In this document: positions 9,637 to 16,909 of the stretch, piece after piece
Layout: every line of letters starts with the position of its first letter
Position numbering within the stretch: the stretch's first letter is position 1
Source of the DNA: Lujinxingiaceae bacterium
GTDB taxonomy: Bacteria > Myxococcota_A > Bradymonadia > Bradymonadales > Bradymonadaceae
Assembly (NCBI GenBank): GCA_013697635.1
Contig: JACCWM010000148.1
Location: 1-64,000 of the forward strand
DNA length: 64,000 nt
Direction of reading: 5' to 3'
Notes under the pieces: generated by a model
Told to the model about the DNA's origin: nothing
The model's database searches: none
What the model saw: the letters and a program-made list of their open reading frames with translations, nothing else
Made by a program: the position numbers and the translations under genes

Positions 9637-10476
9637 TCAAACCAAAATTCGCGAAATGAAGATGTAAAACCATGGAGCCGCGAAGAACAACGCGTCGATC
9701 CGGTCAAGGATTCCGCCGTGGCCGTAGATGATCGAGCCGCTGTCTTTGACCGCGTGACAGCGTTTGACCAGGCTCTCGGCCAGGTCGCCCATCTGTCCGA
9801 GCAAGTTGGCCGGGATCGCCAGCAGCAAAACCTGCCAGACTTCGAGCGCAACCCAGTGATTTGTGAAGCGGGCATAGAGATAGTTGACCAAGAATGCGGC
9901 GGCGATGCTCGAGACCAGCCCGCCGATCGCGCCCTCGACGCTCTTGTTCGGGCTGACGGCCGGATAGAGTTTGCGTTTACCGATCGTAACGCCGGTAAAG
10001 TAGGCGCCCGTGTCCGAAGACCAGACCACAACCAGCAACAGCACGATCCAGAAGGGCCCATTGACGCCTTCGTCGCGCCCAAAGAGCGCGATCGTCGTGA
10101 GCAGAAAGCCCGCATAGAGTATGGCCGTAAGGCTTGCGCCGAGCTGCTGGGTGACGCGCGACTGATCGCGGTAGAAGAACAAGAAAAAGAGAAACATCAC
10201 CAGCACCGAGCCGGCCAGCGCCTCGATAAAGAATGACTCGAAGAAGTAGAGCACGCTGATTAAGGCCAGTCCGACGACTACGGTGACCACTTTGGCCCCG
10301 TCGTGCTGGTCGGCCCAGGCGATCGAGCAGTACTCCCAGATGCCCACGGCCGCGGCCGCAGCGATCAGGCAAAAAAACGCCCACGCCGGGGCCAAGAAAA
10401 TCAGCGCGAGCAGGAGCGGAAGGGCCACCAGGGCCGTGATGACGCGCGGGATGAGATCGGATTTCTTCGGGGCCAT
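9637..10476 (-). CDS. cdsA: Phosphatidate cytidylyltransferase CdsA
   Basis: CdsA makes CDP-diacylglycerol from phosphatidate and CTP in the inner membrane, the branch point for phospholipid synthesis. The 279-residue reading begins at MAPKKSDLIPR, since the upstream in-frame extension is Arg/Ser-rich and lacks family character. Multiple membrane helices are evident. The family signature is at the C-terminus: DLAESLVKR, then KDSGSIIYGHGGILDRID. About 100 bp separate it from rseP; this gap has no clear terminator, so one transcript is likely. Confidence 0.95.
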   Translation of the reverse strand: MAPKKSDLIPRVITALVALPLLLALIFLAPAWAFFCLIAAAAAVGIWEYCSIAWADQHDGAKVVTVVVGLALISVLYFFESFFIEALAGSVLVMFLFFLFFYRDQSRVTQQLGASLTAILYAGFLLTTIALFGRDEGVNGPFWIVLLLVVVWSSDTGAYFTGVTIGKRKLYPAVSPNKSVEGAIGGLVSSIAAAFLVNYLYARFTNHWVALEVWQVLLLAIPANLLGQMGDLAESLVKRCHAVKDSGSIIYGHGGILDRIDALFFAAPWFYIFISRILV

Positions 10477-10537
10477 GGTCGATACGTCTTTTGTGTTGTG
10501 CGGGTCGCCGAAGCGCGGGGTGGGAGGGGCCGAATGA

Positions 10538-11428
10538 CTAAACGCCGGCTTTCTGCTTGATCTCCGAGAGTTTGGTGGCGATCGCCTGGTTTTGCGGCTC
10601 CATACTCTGTGCGAAGCCAAGGTTTTGCAACGCGCTGGCCCAATCGCCCTTGGCGATCGCCGACTGGGCCAACTTGAGAAACTTCTTACAGGCCGCGCTA
10701 TTTCCCATCTCGTCAATCGAGCGCGGGCCCTTATCGGCGCCAGCGGTCTCCTCCGAGGCCAGGCGTAGCTCGCCGCGGCCAAGCGCCTCCTCGTAGCGCG
10801 CGCGCAGGCGGCGGTCGCTGAGCACGGCGTAAGCCTCGGTCATCGACTTGTAGAGCGCATTGCACTTGTCGTGCAGCGCTGCGCCCCACTTCTCGGCGCG
10901 AAACTGGTTGTAGCGATCCGGGTGATAGCGAAGGCTCAAGGCGTCGAAGGCCTTGACGATCACGTGGTGCTGAGCGCCGGCGCGCACGCCCAAAATCTGG
11001 AAGTAATTGTGTTGATGCTGCAACTCGAGGCGAGCTTTGACCTCTTTGTAGAAGGTACGCCACTTCTCCATGTCGTGATCGGACGACGCTGCCTCGGTCA
11101 GGCGCTTGATCGCGTTTCGCAGCACGGGGCCGGGAAGCGGATACTGAATCGCGATATCGAAGGCGCCCGTCGACGGTGGTGCCTCGGCGGTCAATAAGAG
11201 AATGGGTACATGGCCGCCAAGGCTACGCAGGTCCTCGATGAGCTGTTGCGAGGAGTCGTCTTCGAGCTGGGCATGCACGATCGCAAGCGAGAGGGTGCGA
11301 CCGCTGAGCTTGGCCACGACGCCAGCGCCGCGCTTGGTCGCGATCGGCTTGAAGGTGTCCGCAGGCAGGTCGGCGACCAGTGTTCTCAGCAGGTCGACAT
11401 CCCCGCAGGCTATCAAGATTTCTTTCAT
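10538..11428 (-). CDS. Pseudo-receiver / J-domain protein
   Basis: A 296-residue protein of unknown role. Residues 1-110 look like a response-regulator receiver fold (MKEILIACGDVDLLRTLV, later PILLLTAEA). The normal phospho-acceptor position appears as His in LAIVHAQLED, so I expect it not to be phosphorylated on Asp. Residues about 140-215 form a J domain with the HPD tripeptide (LRYHPDRYNQF), which would stimulate an Hsp70 ATPase. The C-terminus has a short helical repeat (CKKFLKLAQSAIAKGDWASAL). It is the first gene of the minus-strand run and diverges from galU. Confidence 0.75.
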   Translation of the reverse strand: MKEILIACGDVDLLRTLVADLPADTFKPIATKRGAGVVAKLSGRTLSLAIVHAQLEDDSSQQLIEDLRSLGGHVPILLLTAEAPPSTGAFDIAIQYPLPGPVLRNAIKRLTEAASSDHDMEKWRTFYKEVKARLELQHQHNYFQILGVRAGAQHHVIVKAFDALSLRYHPDRYNQFRAEKWGAALHDKCNALYKSMTEAYAVLSDRRLRARYEEALGRGELRLASEETAGADKGPRSIDEMGNSAACKKFLKLAQSAIAKGDWASALQNLGFAQSMEPQNQAIATKLSEIKQKAGV

Positions 11429-11517
11429 GAGGGCGCGTGACGAAAAGAGGAGGTGGCTGGAGTTGACGCGACGCTATGCTCTGTGACTACACGAGTCGGC
11501 GCTTTTTTGCCAGTCGG

Positions 11518-11545
11518 TTGACAAAGCCGGTGCGAGGGTCATAAT
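11518..11545 (+). promoter_or_regulatory. Sigma70-type promoter for galU
   Basis: A perfect -35 hexamer TTGACA (11518-11523) and a -10 CATAAT (11540-11545, 5 of 6 consensus) are separated by 16 bp. They lie 68 bp upstream of the galU ATG in the region divergent from the J-domain gene. This is the best canonical promoter match I found in the window. Confidence 0.65.
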
Positions 11546-11613
11546 CCAGCCGGGCTTGGCGCCCGCATCAATCAACGGCCAACGGTCTAAAAATCATCAT
11601 AGAGCAGCGGGAT

Positions 11614-12516
11614 ATGGATAGTTATCAGCAGAGCACCAAGAAGAAGATCACCAAGGCCGTCATTCCGGTCGCCGGATTGGGTACGCGCTTGCTTCCGGTG
11701 ACCAAATCGGTCGCCAAGGAGCTGTTGCCGATCGTCGATGTGCCGGCCATCCAGGTGATCGTCGAGGAGTGCATCGCCTCGGGCATCGAAGAGGTGATCT
11801 TCATCACCGGTCGCGGCAAGGGCGGCCTCGAGGACCACTTCGACTACAATTTCGAGCTCGAACGTGTGCTCGAGGATCGCGGCAAGTTCGAGGAGCTCGA
11901 CCGCGTGCGCGCGATCAGCTCGATGATCCGCACGATCGCCGTGCGCCAGAAGAAGCCTCTGGGCCTGGGCCACGCGATCTTGTGTGCGCGAGACGTCGTC
12001 GGCGACGAGTCGTTCATGGTCCTTTTGCCCGATGACATCATCAGCTCCGAGCCACCCTGCGCTCGCCAGTTGCTCGACATCTACGAGCGCTACGGCCAGG
12101 CCGTGGTGGCCGTAATGCCCGTGCCCAAAGAGCAATCCCCCCAGTACGGCATGATCAGCGGTGAGTCGTGGGCACCCTCGCTCTACCGTGTGCGCACGAT
12201 CGTTGAGAAGCCCTTGCCCAACATCGCGCCGTCGAACCTGGCCGTGATCGGGCGCTACATCCTGCCGCCGGTAATCTTTGAATACCTCGCTGAGTCACCG
12301 CTCGACGAGTCTGGCGAGGTCCAGCTCACCGACGCGCTGGCACGTCTGGCCCGTGAGCGGGCGCTGATCGGCTACGAGTTCAACGGCGTGCGCCACGACA
12401 TCGGCGACAAGCTCGGCTTCTTGACTGCGAACATCGCTTTTGCCCTGCAGCGCCCCGATCTCGGGCCCCAGCTTCGTGATTATCTGCGCCAAAAGCTCGA
12501 CAATGGCGAGATCTAG
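11614..12516 (+). CDS. galU: UTP-glucose-1-phosphate uridylyltransferase
   Basis: GalU makes UDP-glucose from UTP and glucose-1-phosphate for LPS, capsule and trehalose pathways. The 300-residue length is typical. The nucleotide-binding signature AVIPVAGLGTRLLPVTK starts near residue 9, followed by KELLPIVDVPAIQ and, further on, VEKPLPNIAPSNLAVIGRYILPP and GYEFNGVRHDIGDKLGF. Its last 14 bases overlap the start of the next gene. Confidence 0.97.
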   Translation: MDSYQQSTKKKITKAVIPVAGLGTRLLPVTKSVAKELLPIVDVPAIQVIVEECIASGIEEVIFITGRGKGGLEDHFDYNFELERVLEDRGKFEELDRVRAISSMIRTIAVRQKKPLGLGHAILCARDVVGDESFMVLLPDDIISSEPPCARQLLDIYERYGQAVVAVMPVPKEQSPQYGMISGESWAPSLYRVRTIVEKPLPNIAPSNLAVIGRYILPPVIFEYLAESPLDESGEVQLTDALARLARERALIGYEFNGVRHDIGDKLGFLTANIAFALQRPDLGPQLRDYLRQKLDNGEI

Positions 12517-13069
12517 ATCGCGCGCCCCCATCGTGCTCGCGATACTCATGGCCTGGCTGATGCTCGCCAGCTCACAAAATGCCCTGGCAGCACCTCCCGG
12601 GCTGAGCGTCGCCGCCGAACGACTTGGCAGTGTTCGGGCGTCATCAAAGTTAGCAGCGGTCGAGGCAACCGTGACCTTGACCGGCGACGAGCTCTCCGAG
12701 CAACGCTTCGAGCTGGCCACTTCGACATCCGACTTTGCGCTGCGCCTGCTCTGGATTGCGATCGTCTCACCAACGCCCATCGTTGAGCTTCGCACACTCG
12801 GCATCACGATCGATGACCAGGACAGCGGCGTCGAGGTGGCCGCTGGCGAGCTGGTCTTTCGCTACGGCAGCAGCGCACGCCTCTCTTTTAGCCGCGATCT
12901 GGCGATGTTACGTCGCCTGGTCGTCGAGCACGACGGCCATCACTGGGAGGTCACGCTCACCGGTCGCCTCGAGGAATTGGGCTTACCCACGATCGTCTCT
13001 TTGACACGCGACGGCAAGACGCATGCGCTGGTGCGGCTATCGGTGGCGGTCAAGCCGGCCGCCGATTGA
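12503..13069 (+). CDS. Small exported protein, unknown function
   Basis: A 188-residue protein whose ATG lies inside the 3' end of galU. The N-terminus (MARSRSRAPIVLAIL... to NALA) is a signal peptide. The mature part looks beta-rich with no Cys clusters and no catalytic motif I recognise. A longer in-frame start at 12440 would bury the signal peptide, so I rejected it. The overlap suggests translational coupling to galU, but a functional link is not shown. It converges with a histidine kinase gene 20 bp away. Confidence 0.75.
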   Translation: MARSRSRAPIVLAILMAWLMLASSQNALAAPPGLSVAAERLGSVRASSKLAAVEATVTLTGDELSEQRFELATSTSDFALRLLWIAIVSPTPIVELRTLGITIDDQDSGVEVAAGELVFRYGSSARLSFSRDLAMLRRLVVEHDGHHWEVTLTGRLEELGLPTIVSLTRDGKTHALVRLSVAVKPAAD

Positions 13070-13089
13070 TCGAGATTGTGTATGTCACT

Positions 13090-14613
13090 TCAGGTTGCCG
13101 TCTCGCGGGTGCGACCGGGCGCATCGATCACCTGGCGCACTGTCGTCAACAGCGTGGCCGTGTTGTAGGGCTTTGCGAGCCATTTATCGACCGCGCTCGA
13201 GGTTGCACCGCGGGGATTAAAGCCGCTCATCGCGATGACCTTGACGCCGGGGTCAAGCCTTCGCAACGCATGGATCAGGGCGTGGCCGTCCATATCGGGC
13301 ATCATGATATCGGTGATCACGACGGCGATCTCGCTGCCTCGGATCGCAAAGAGGGTGACGGCCTCGATGCCATCATTGGCCGTGATCACTTCGTATCCGA
13401 AGGTCTCGAGCGTCTTTCGGCAAATCGCGCGAATGGGGGCTTCGTCGTCGACGACGAGCACCAACTCGCCCTGGCCGCGAGGAAGCTCATCGATGACGGC
13501 CTCGGGCAAAATTCCCGCCGCTCTGGGGCGCGCGGGCAAGAAGATTTTGAAGGTCGTGCCGCAATTGAGGGCGCTTTGCACGGTGATAAAGCCGCCGTGG
13601 CCCTTGACGATGGCCTGCACCGTGGCAAGGCCGAGGCCACTGCTCGCTGGCTTGGTCGAGAAGAAGCGCTCATAGATGCGCGCAAAATCGGCGGGGTTGA
13701 TACCCGAGCCGGTATCGGTCACCGTGAGCACCACATGGGGGCCTGGCACGGTCGGTCCCATCATCGAGGCGTCGTGCTCGTCGAGCACGATATGGCCGAC
13801 GTCGACTGAGAGCTTGCCGCCTGAAGTCATGGCGTCGCGCGCGTTGATGCACAGGTTCATAAGCACTTGGTGGAGCTGGGTGAAGTCGCCCACCACATCC
13901 CAGGACTCCTCCGGGCTGGTCATGGTGAAGTGCACGTTTTTGGGGAAGGTGTCCTGGACGATCTTCTGTACGGCGCGCACGACCTCGACGAGCTGGACGT
14001 CCATCTTGTGGCCATCGGCGCCGCGACCAAACGAGAGGATTTGTTGAACAAGTTCGGCGCCGCGCTGGGTACAGGCCTCGATCGTCTCCAAGACCTCCAG
14101 ATCTTCGTGGTTGCTGGCTCGCTCTTTGAGCAGGCGCACCGAGAGGTGGATCGGAGTCAAGATGTTGTTGAGATCGTGGACGACGCCCCCGGCCAGAGTG
14201 CCGATGCTCTCGACACGTTGCGAGCGCAAGACCTGTCCTTCGAGCTTTTTTCGCTCGGTAACGTCGGTGTCGCAGATCAAGATTGCCTGGGCTTGGCCGC
14301 TCGCATCGGCCAGCAGCTTCCACTGGCTCTCGACGCTGAGAAAGCCGCCGCGCATGGCCACCGGCGAGAGCGGGCCGCTCCATTGACCGCTCTCGAGCAC
14401 CTGAGCGTAGGCTTGTTGAAGGCTGGCCGGCTCGAGGTAGATGAGCTCATCGAGGCTTTGGCCTATCGCCTCGGCCGGGCTCCAGCCGTAGATGCGCTCA
14501 GCAAACGGGTTCCAGTGCGTGACGAGGCGATTCAGGTCGCAGACCAAGATGGCAACCTCGCTGACTTCGAAGAGGTCCTCAAACCGGGGGCTAAATGGCA
14601 GGATGGTGTTCAT
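13090..14613 (-). CDS. PAS hybrid histidine kinase with C-terminal receiver
   Basis: A 507-residue soluble hybrid kinase. One PAS domain (about residues 10-120; HWNPFAERIYGWSPAEAIG) precedes a dimerisation box with His146 (GGVVHDLNNIL). The ATPase domain has NLCINARDAM, DTGSGI and SSGLGLATV. A receiver (from about residue 378) has VVDDE and an acceptor Asp in VVITDIMMPDMDG. I use the ATG at 14613; a TTG one codon earlier also opens the frame. A possible Shine-Dalgarno AGAGG precedes it. It is divergent from kaiC, and its PAS closely matches the third PAS of the kinase in the kai operon, so the two are paralogues. Confidence 0.92.
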   Translation of the reverse strand: MNTILPFSPRFEDLFEVSEVAILVCDLNRLVTHWNPFAERIYGWSPAEAIGQSLDELIYLEPASLQQAYAQVLESGQWSGPLSPVAMRGGFLSVESQWKLLADASGQAQAILICDTDVTERKKLEGQVLRSQRVESIGTLAGGVVHDLNNILTPIHLSVRLLKERASNHEDLEVLETIEACTQRGAELVQQILSFGRGADGHKMDVQLVEVVRAVQKIVQDTFPKNVHFTMTSPEESWDVVGDFTQLHQVLMNLCINARDAMTSGGKLSVDVGHIVLDEHDASMMGPTVPGPHVVLTVTDTGSGINPADFARIYERFFSTKPASSGLGLATVQAIVKGHGGFITVQSALNCGTTFKIFLPARPRAAGILPEAVIDELPRGQGELVLVVDDEAPIRAICRKTLETFGYEVITANDGIEAVTLFAIRGSEIAVVITDIMMPDMDGHALIHALRRLDPGVKVIAMSGFNPRGATSSAVDKWLAKPYNTATLLTTVRQVIDAPGRTRETAT

Positions 14614-14637
14614 CAATGCCTCTTGCTGACGTTGCCA

Positions 14638-14663
14638 AACCGTCTCTACCTGAGGAGACGGTT
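14638..14663 (-). promoter_or_regulatory. Hairpin in the 5' leader of the PAS hybrid kinase
   Basis: A 9-bp perfect inverted repeat (AACCGTCTC / GAGACGGTT) with an 8-base loop lies 25 bp upstream of the kinase ATG on its leader strand. It could be an operator or an mRNA structure near the ribosome binding site. Function is inferred from position only. Confidence 0.35.
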
Positions 14664-14840
14664 GCAGTCATGGCCTTCGTGTACCAATCTGAAACATTCG
14701 GCATACGATCAACCCTAGACGCTACGCTCACAGTGTGCAAGTATGTTGCTATTCCAGTGTAACACAATCTAGTTTGGCGGATGATATTGATTTTTAAATG
14801 AAATTTCCATTGCCGATCGTCTTGTTCGAGCGGGTCTCGA

Positions 14841-14870
14841 CTTGAATCAATCGGCCTTGAATCAATCGGC
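14841..14870. repeat. Perfect 15-bp tandem repeat upstream of kaiC, candidate operator
   Basis: Two exact abutting copies of CTTGAATCAATCGGC end 28 bp before the kaiC start, in a locally AT-richer divergent intergenic region (14614-14898) shared with the PAS hybrid kinase. Each copy contains the imperfect palindrome TTGAATCAA. A 15-bp period is about 1.4 helix turns. Binding of a regulator is inferred, not shown. Confidence 0.5.
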
Positions 14871-14898
14871 GTCTTCATTTTTCAGTTGTAGGCAGTAG

Positions 14899-16632
14899 AT
14901 GTCCTTCCTTACGGCAAGCGCACTCTCCTCAGTTTCTGTTCGCTCATCGACCGGTATCGTGGGTCTCGACGAAATCATGCGCGGCGGCCTGCCACGGGGC
15001 CGAACGACCTTGCTCGAAGGTGGCGCCGGCTGCGGCAAGACGGTGCTCGCCTTGCAGACCCTGGTGCACAGCGCGCGTGAGCTGAGCGAGCCCGGGATCT
15101 TCGTTGCCTTCGAGGAGAGCTCCACGCGCATTTTGGCCAATGCCGCAAGCTTTGGATGGGATCTGGCGTCGTTGCAGAGCAAGAATCTGTTTTTTCTCGA
15201 TGCCCAGCCCAGCCCCGAGTTGTTGGTCTCCGGAGACTTCGATCTCTCCGGCATGCTCGCCGGCCTTGATGCCCGCGTGAAGAGTTTGGGCGCAAAGCGC
15301 ATCGTCTTTGACGCACTCGACATCATCTTGAGTCTGCTGTCCGACGATCTCGTCAGACGCCGGGAGGTCAATCGAATCCACGAGTGGCTGCTTGCTCGTG
15401 AGCTGACGGCGATGATCACCTTGAAGTCGAGTGACGGCCTGAAGGTGGCTCGCCAGCTGGATTTTCTGCAGTTCATGGTCGATTGCGCAATCGTGCTCAA
15501 ATCCGACGTCGTTCAGGGTACCTCGCAGCGAAGCCTGCGTGTGATCAAATGCCGCGGCTCGTCTTTTGACGAGAATGAAGCCCCCTTTGTCATCGGAGCG
15601 CAGGGCATCGAGGTCGCCTCGACCTTCAGTCACTCGAATTATGAGATTGTGGTCAGCGACGAGCGCGTCTCCTCCGGCGTGGAGCGCTTGGATTCGATGC
15701 TCGGCGGCGGCTATTTTCGCGGCGCGAGCGTGCTGATCACGGGCTCACCCGGAACGGCCAAGACCACCCTCAGCGGTGCTTTTGCGCAGGCCGCCTGCGA
15801 GCGTGGTGAGCGAACGCTCTTTGTCACTTTCGACTCGCACGGCGACGAGATTGTACGCAACCTGGCCTCGGTCGACATTCAGCTCAAGCCGTTTGTCGGC
15901 AATTTGCTGCAGATGCATTCGGCGCGCGCCATCGGAGGCAACGCCGAGATTCATTTGATGCGCATCAAACACCTTGCCGAGGAATTCGGTGCGCGTTGCC
16001 TGATCGTTGATCCGATCTCGGCGCTGGCAAAATCCGGCAACGCCGATCTCTCACACAGCGTCATCGAGCGGCTCGTCGACTGGTCCAAGAAGAAGGGGAT
16101 CACGCTGATATGCACGAGCCTGGTCGATCACACTTTGTTCCAAGGCGAGGGCAGCCCGGTTCAGATCTCCACGATTGCCGACACCTGGATCAAGCTCAAT
16201 TACGTCGTTCATGCCGGAGAGCGCAACCGCGGGCTCTCGATTATTAAATCGCGCGGCACCGAGCACTCCAACCAGGTGCGCGAGCTCGTACTCAGCAAGG
16301 ACGGCATCAGCTTGACCGATGTCTATCACGCAGGCGGAGAGGTGCTCATGGGCTCGATGCGCTTTGAGAAGGAGCGAGCCAACATGCTCGCGCAGCGCCG
16401 CCGCGAAGCAGACAACGAACAAGTGCGCATCGAGATCGATGCTGCCGTGCTCGAACTTGAGATGAAGCTGCTCGTCATTCAACGTGAGATCGCGCTCAAG
16501 CGTGCCGAAAAGCTAAATCGCGCGCTGTACGCCGAGGCTCAGGCCGAGGATGAGGCGTTTGCCGACGCGATGCTCTGGCAGCGCCGCGGAGGCAATGATG
16601 AATCGGGCGGCAAGGACGATAATGAACCATGA
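14899..16632 (+). CDS. kaiC: KaiC-type double RecA-fold ATPase
   Basis: A 577-residue protein with two tandem KaiC domains. CI (about 15-250) has Walker A GGAGCGKT (41-48) and the paired Glu in FEES (72-73). CII (about 255-500) has Walker A GSPGTAKT (282-289). In CII the Glu pair reads FDS (311-313). Ser424-Thr425 in VQISTIADTW align with the phosphorylated Ser431/Thr432 of Synechococcus KaiC. A charged coiled-coil tail follows from about 505. In cyanobacteria KaiC is the clock autokinase/ATPase; outside them it is less understood. Its 3' end overlaps the kaiB-like gene by 11 bp. No kaiA is seen nearby. I accept the gene symbol at family level only. Confidence 0.9.
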   Translation: MSFLTASALSSVSVRSSTGIVGLDEIMRGGLPRGRTTLLEGGAGCGKTVLALQTLVHSARELSEPGIFVAFEESSTRILANAASFGWDLASLQSKNLFFLDAQPSPELLVSGDFDLSGMLAGLDARVKSLGAKRIVFDALDIILSLLSDDLVRRREVNRIHEWLLARELTAMITLKSSDGLKVARQLDFLQFMVDCAIVLKSDVVQGTSQRSLRVIKCRGSSFDENEAPFVIGAQGIEVASTFSHSNYEIVVSDERVSSGVERLDSMLGGGYFRGASVLITGSPGTAKTTLSGAFAQAACERGERTLFVTFDSHGDEIVRNLASVDIQLKPFVGNLLQMHSARAIGGNAEIHLMRIKHLAEEFGARCLIVDPISALAKSGNADLSHSVIERLVDWSKKKGITLICTSLVDHTLFQGEGSPVQISTIADTWIKLNYVVHAGERNRGLSIIKSRGTEHSNQVRELVLSKDGISLTDVYHAGGEVLMGSMRFEKERANMLAQRRREADNEQVRIEIDAAVLELEMKLLVIQREIALKRAEKLNRALYAEAQAEDEAFADAMLWQRRGGNDESGGKDDNEP

Positions 16633-16909
16633 CTTCGTGCGTCTACGCCTTTATGTGGCTGGCGATTCGCCGAACTCACAACAGGCGCGCAAAAATCTAC
16701 AGGCGTTTTGCGAAAAACACCTCGTGGGCTGCCATGTGCTCGAAATCGTCGACGTCCTTTTATCGCTCGAGCAAGCTCTCGAGGACGGCATCTTGATGAC
16801 GCCGGCGCTGGTGATCTTGTCGGCGTCGCCGTTGCGTACGGTGATCGGCACTCTGAGCGATCCGCAGGTCGTGTTGAATGCTTTGCAGCTCGCAGGCATT
16901 GAGCGATGA
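16622..16909 (+). CDS. kaiB: KaiB-like thioredoxin-fold protein
   Basis: A 95-residue protein matching KaiB in length and pattern: RLRLYVAGDSPNSQQARKNL at the N-terminus, then LEIVDVLLSLEQA, ILMTPALVIL and a late TVIGTLSDPQVVLNAL. KaiB is a fold-switching partner that binds the KaiC CI ring. AAGGA ends 5 bp before the chosen ATG; ATGs at 16595 and 16598 are possible but lack this site. The gene overlaps kaiC by 11 bp and the next kinase gene by 4 bp (ATGA), so the three are coupled. Confidence 0.88.
   Translation: MNHDFVRLRLYVAGDSPNSQQARKNLQAFCEKHLVGCHVLEIVDVLLSLEQALEDGILMTPALVILSASPLRTVIGTLSDPQVVLNALQLAGIER

Noticed and set aside
14591-14878. 95-codon minus-strand frame in the kaiC upstream region
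   Set aside because: It covers the tandem repeat and AT-rich leader, overlaps the start of the hybrid kinase gene and shows no codon bias; regulatory DNA is the better reading.
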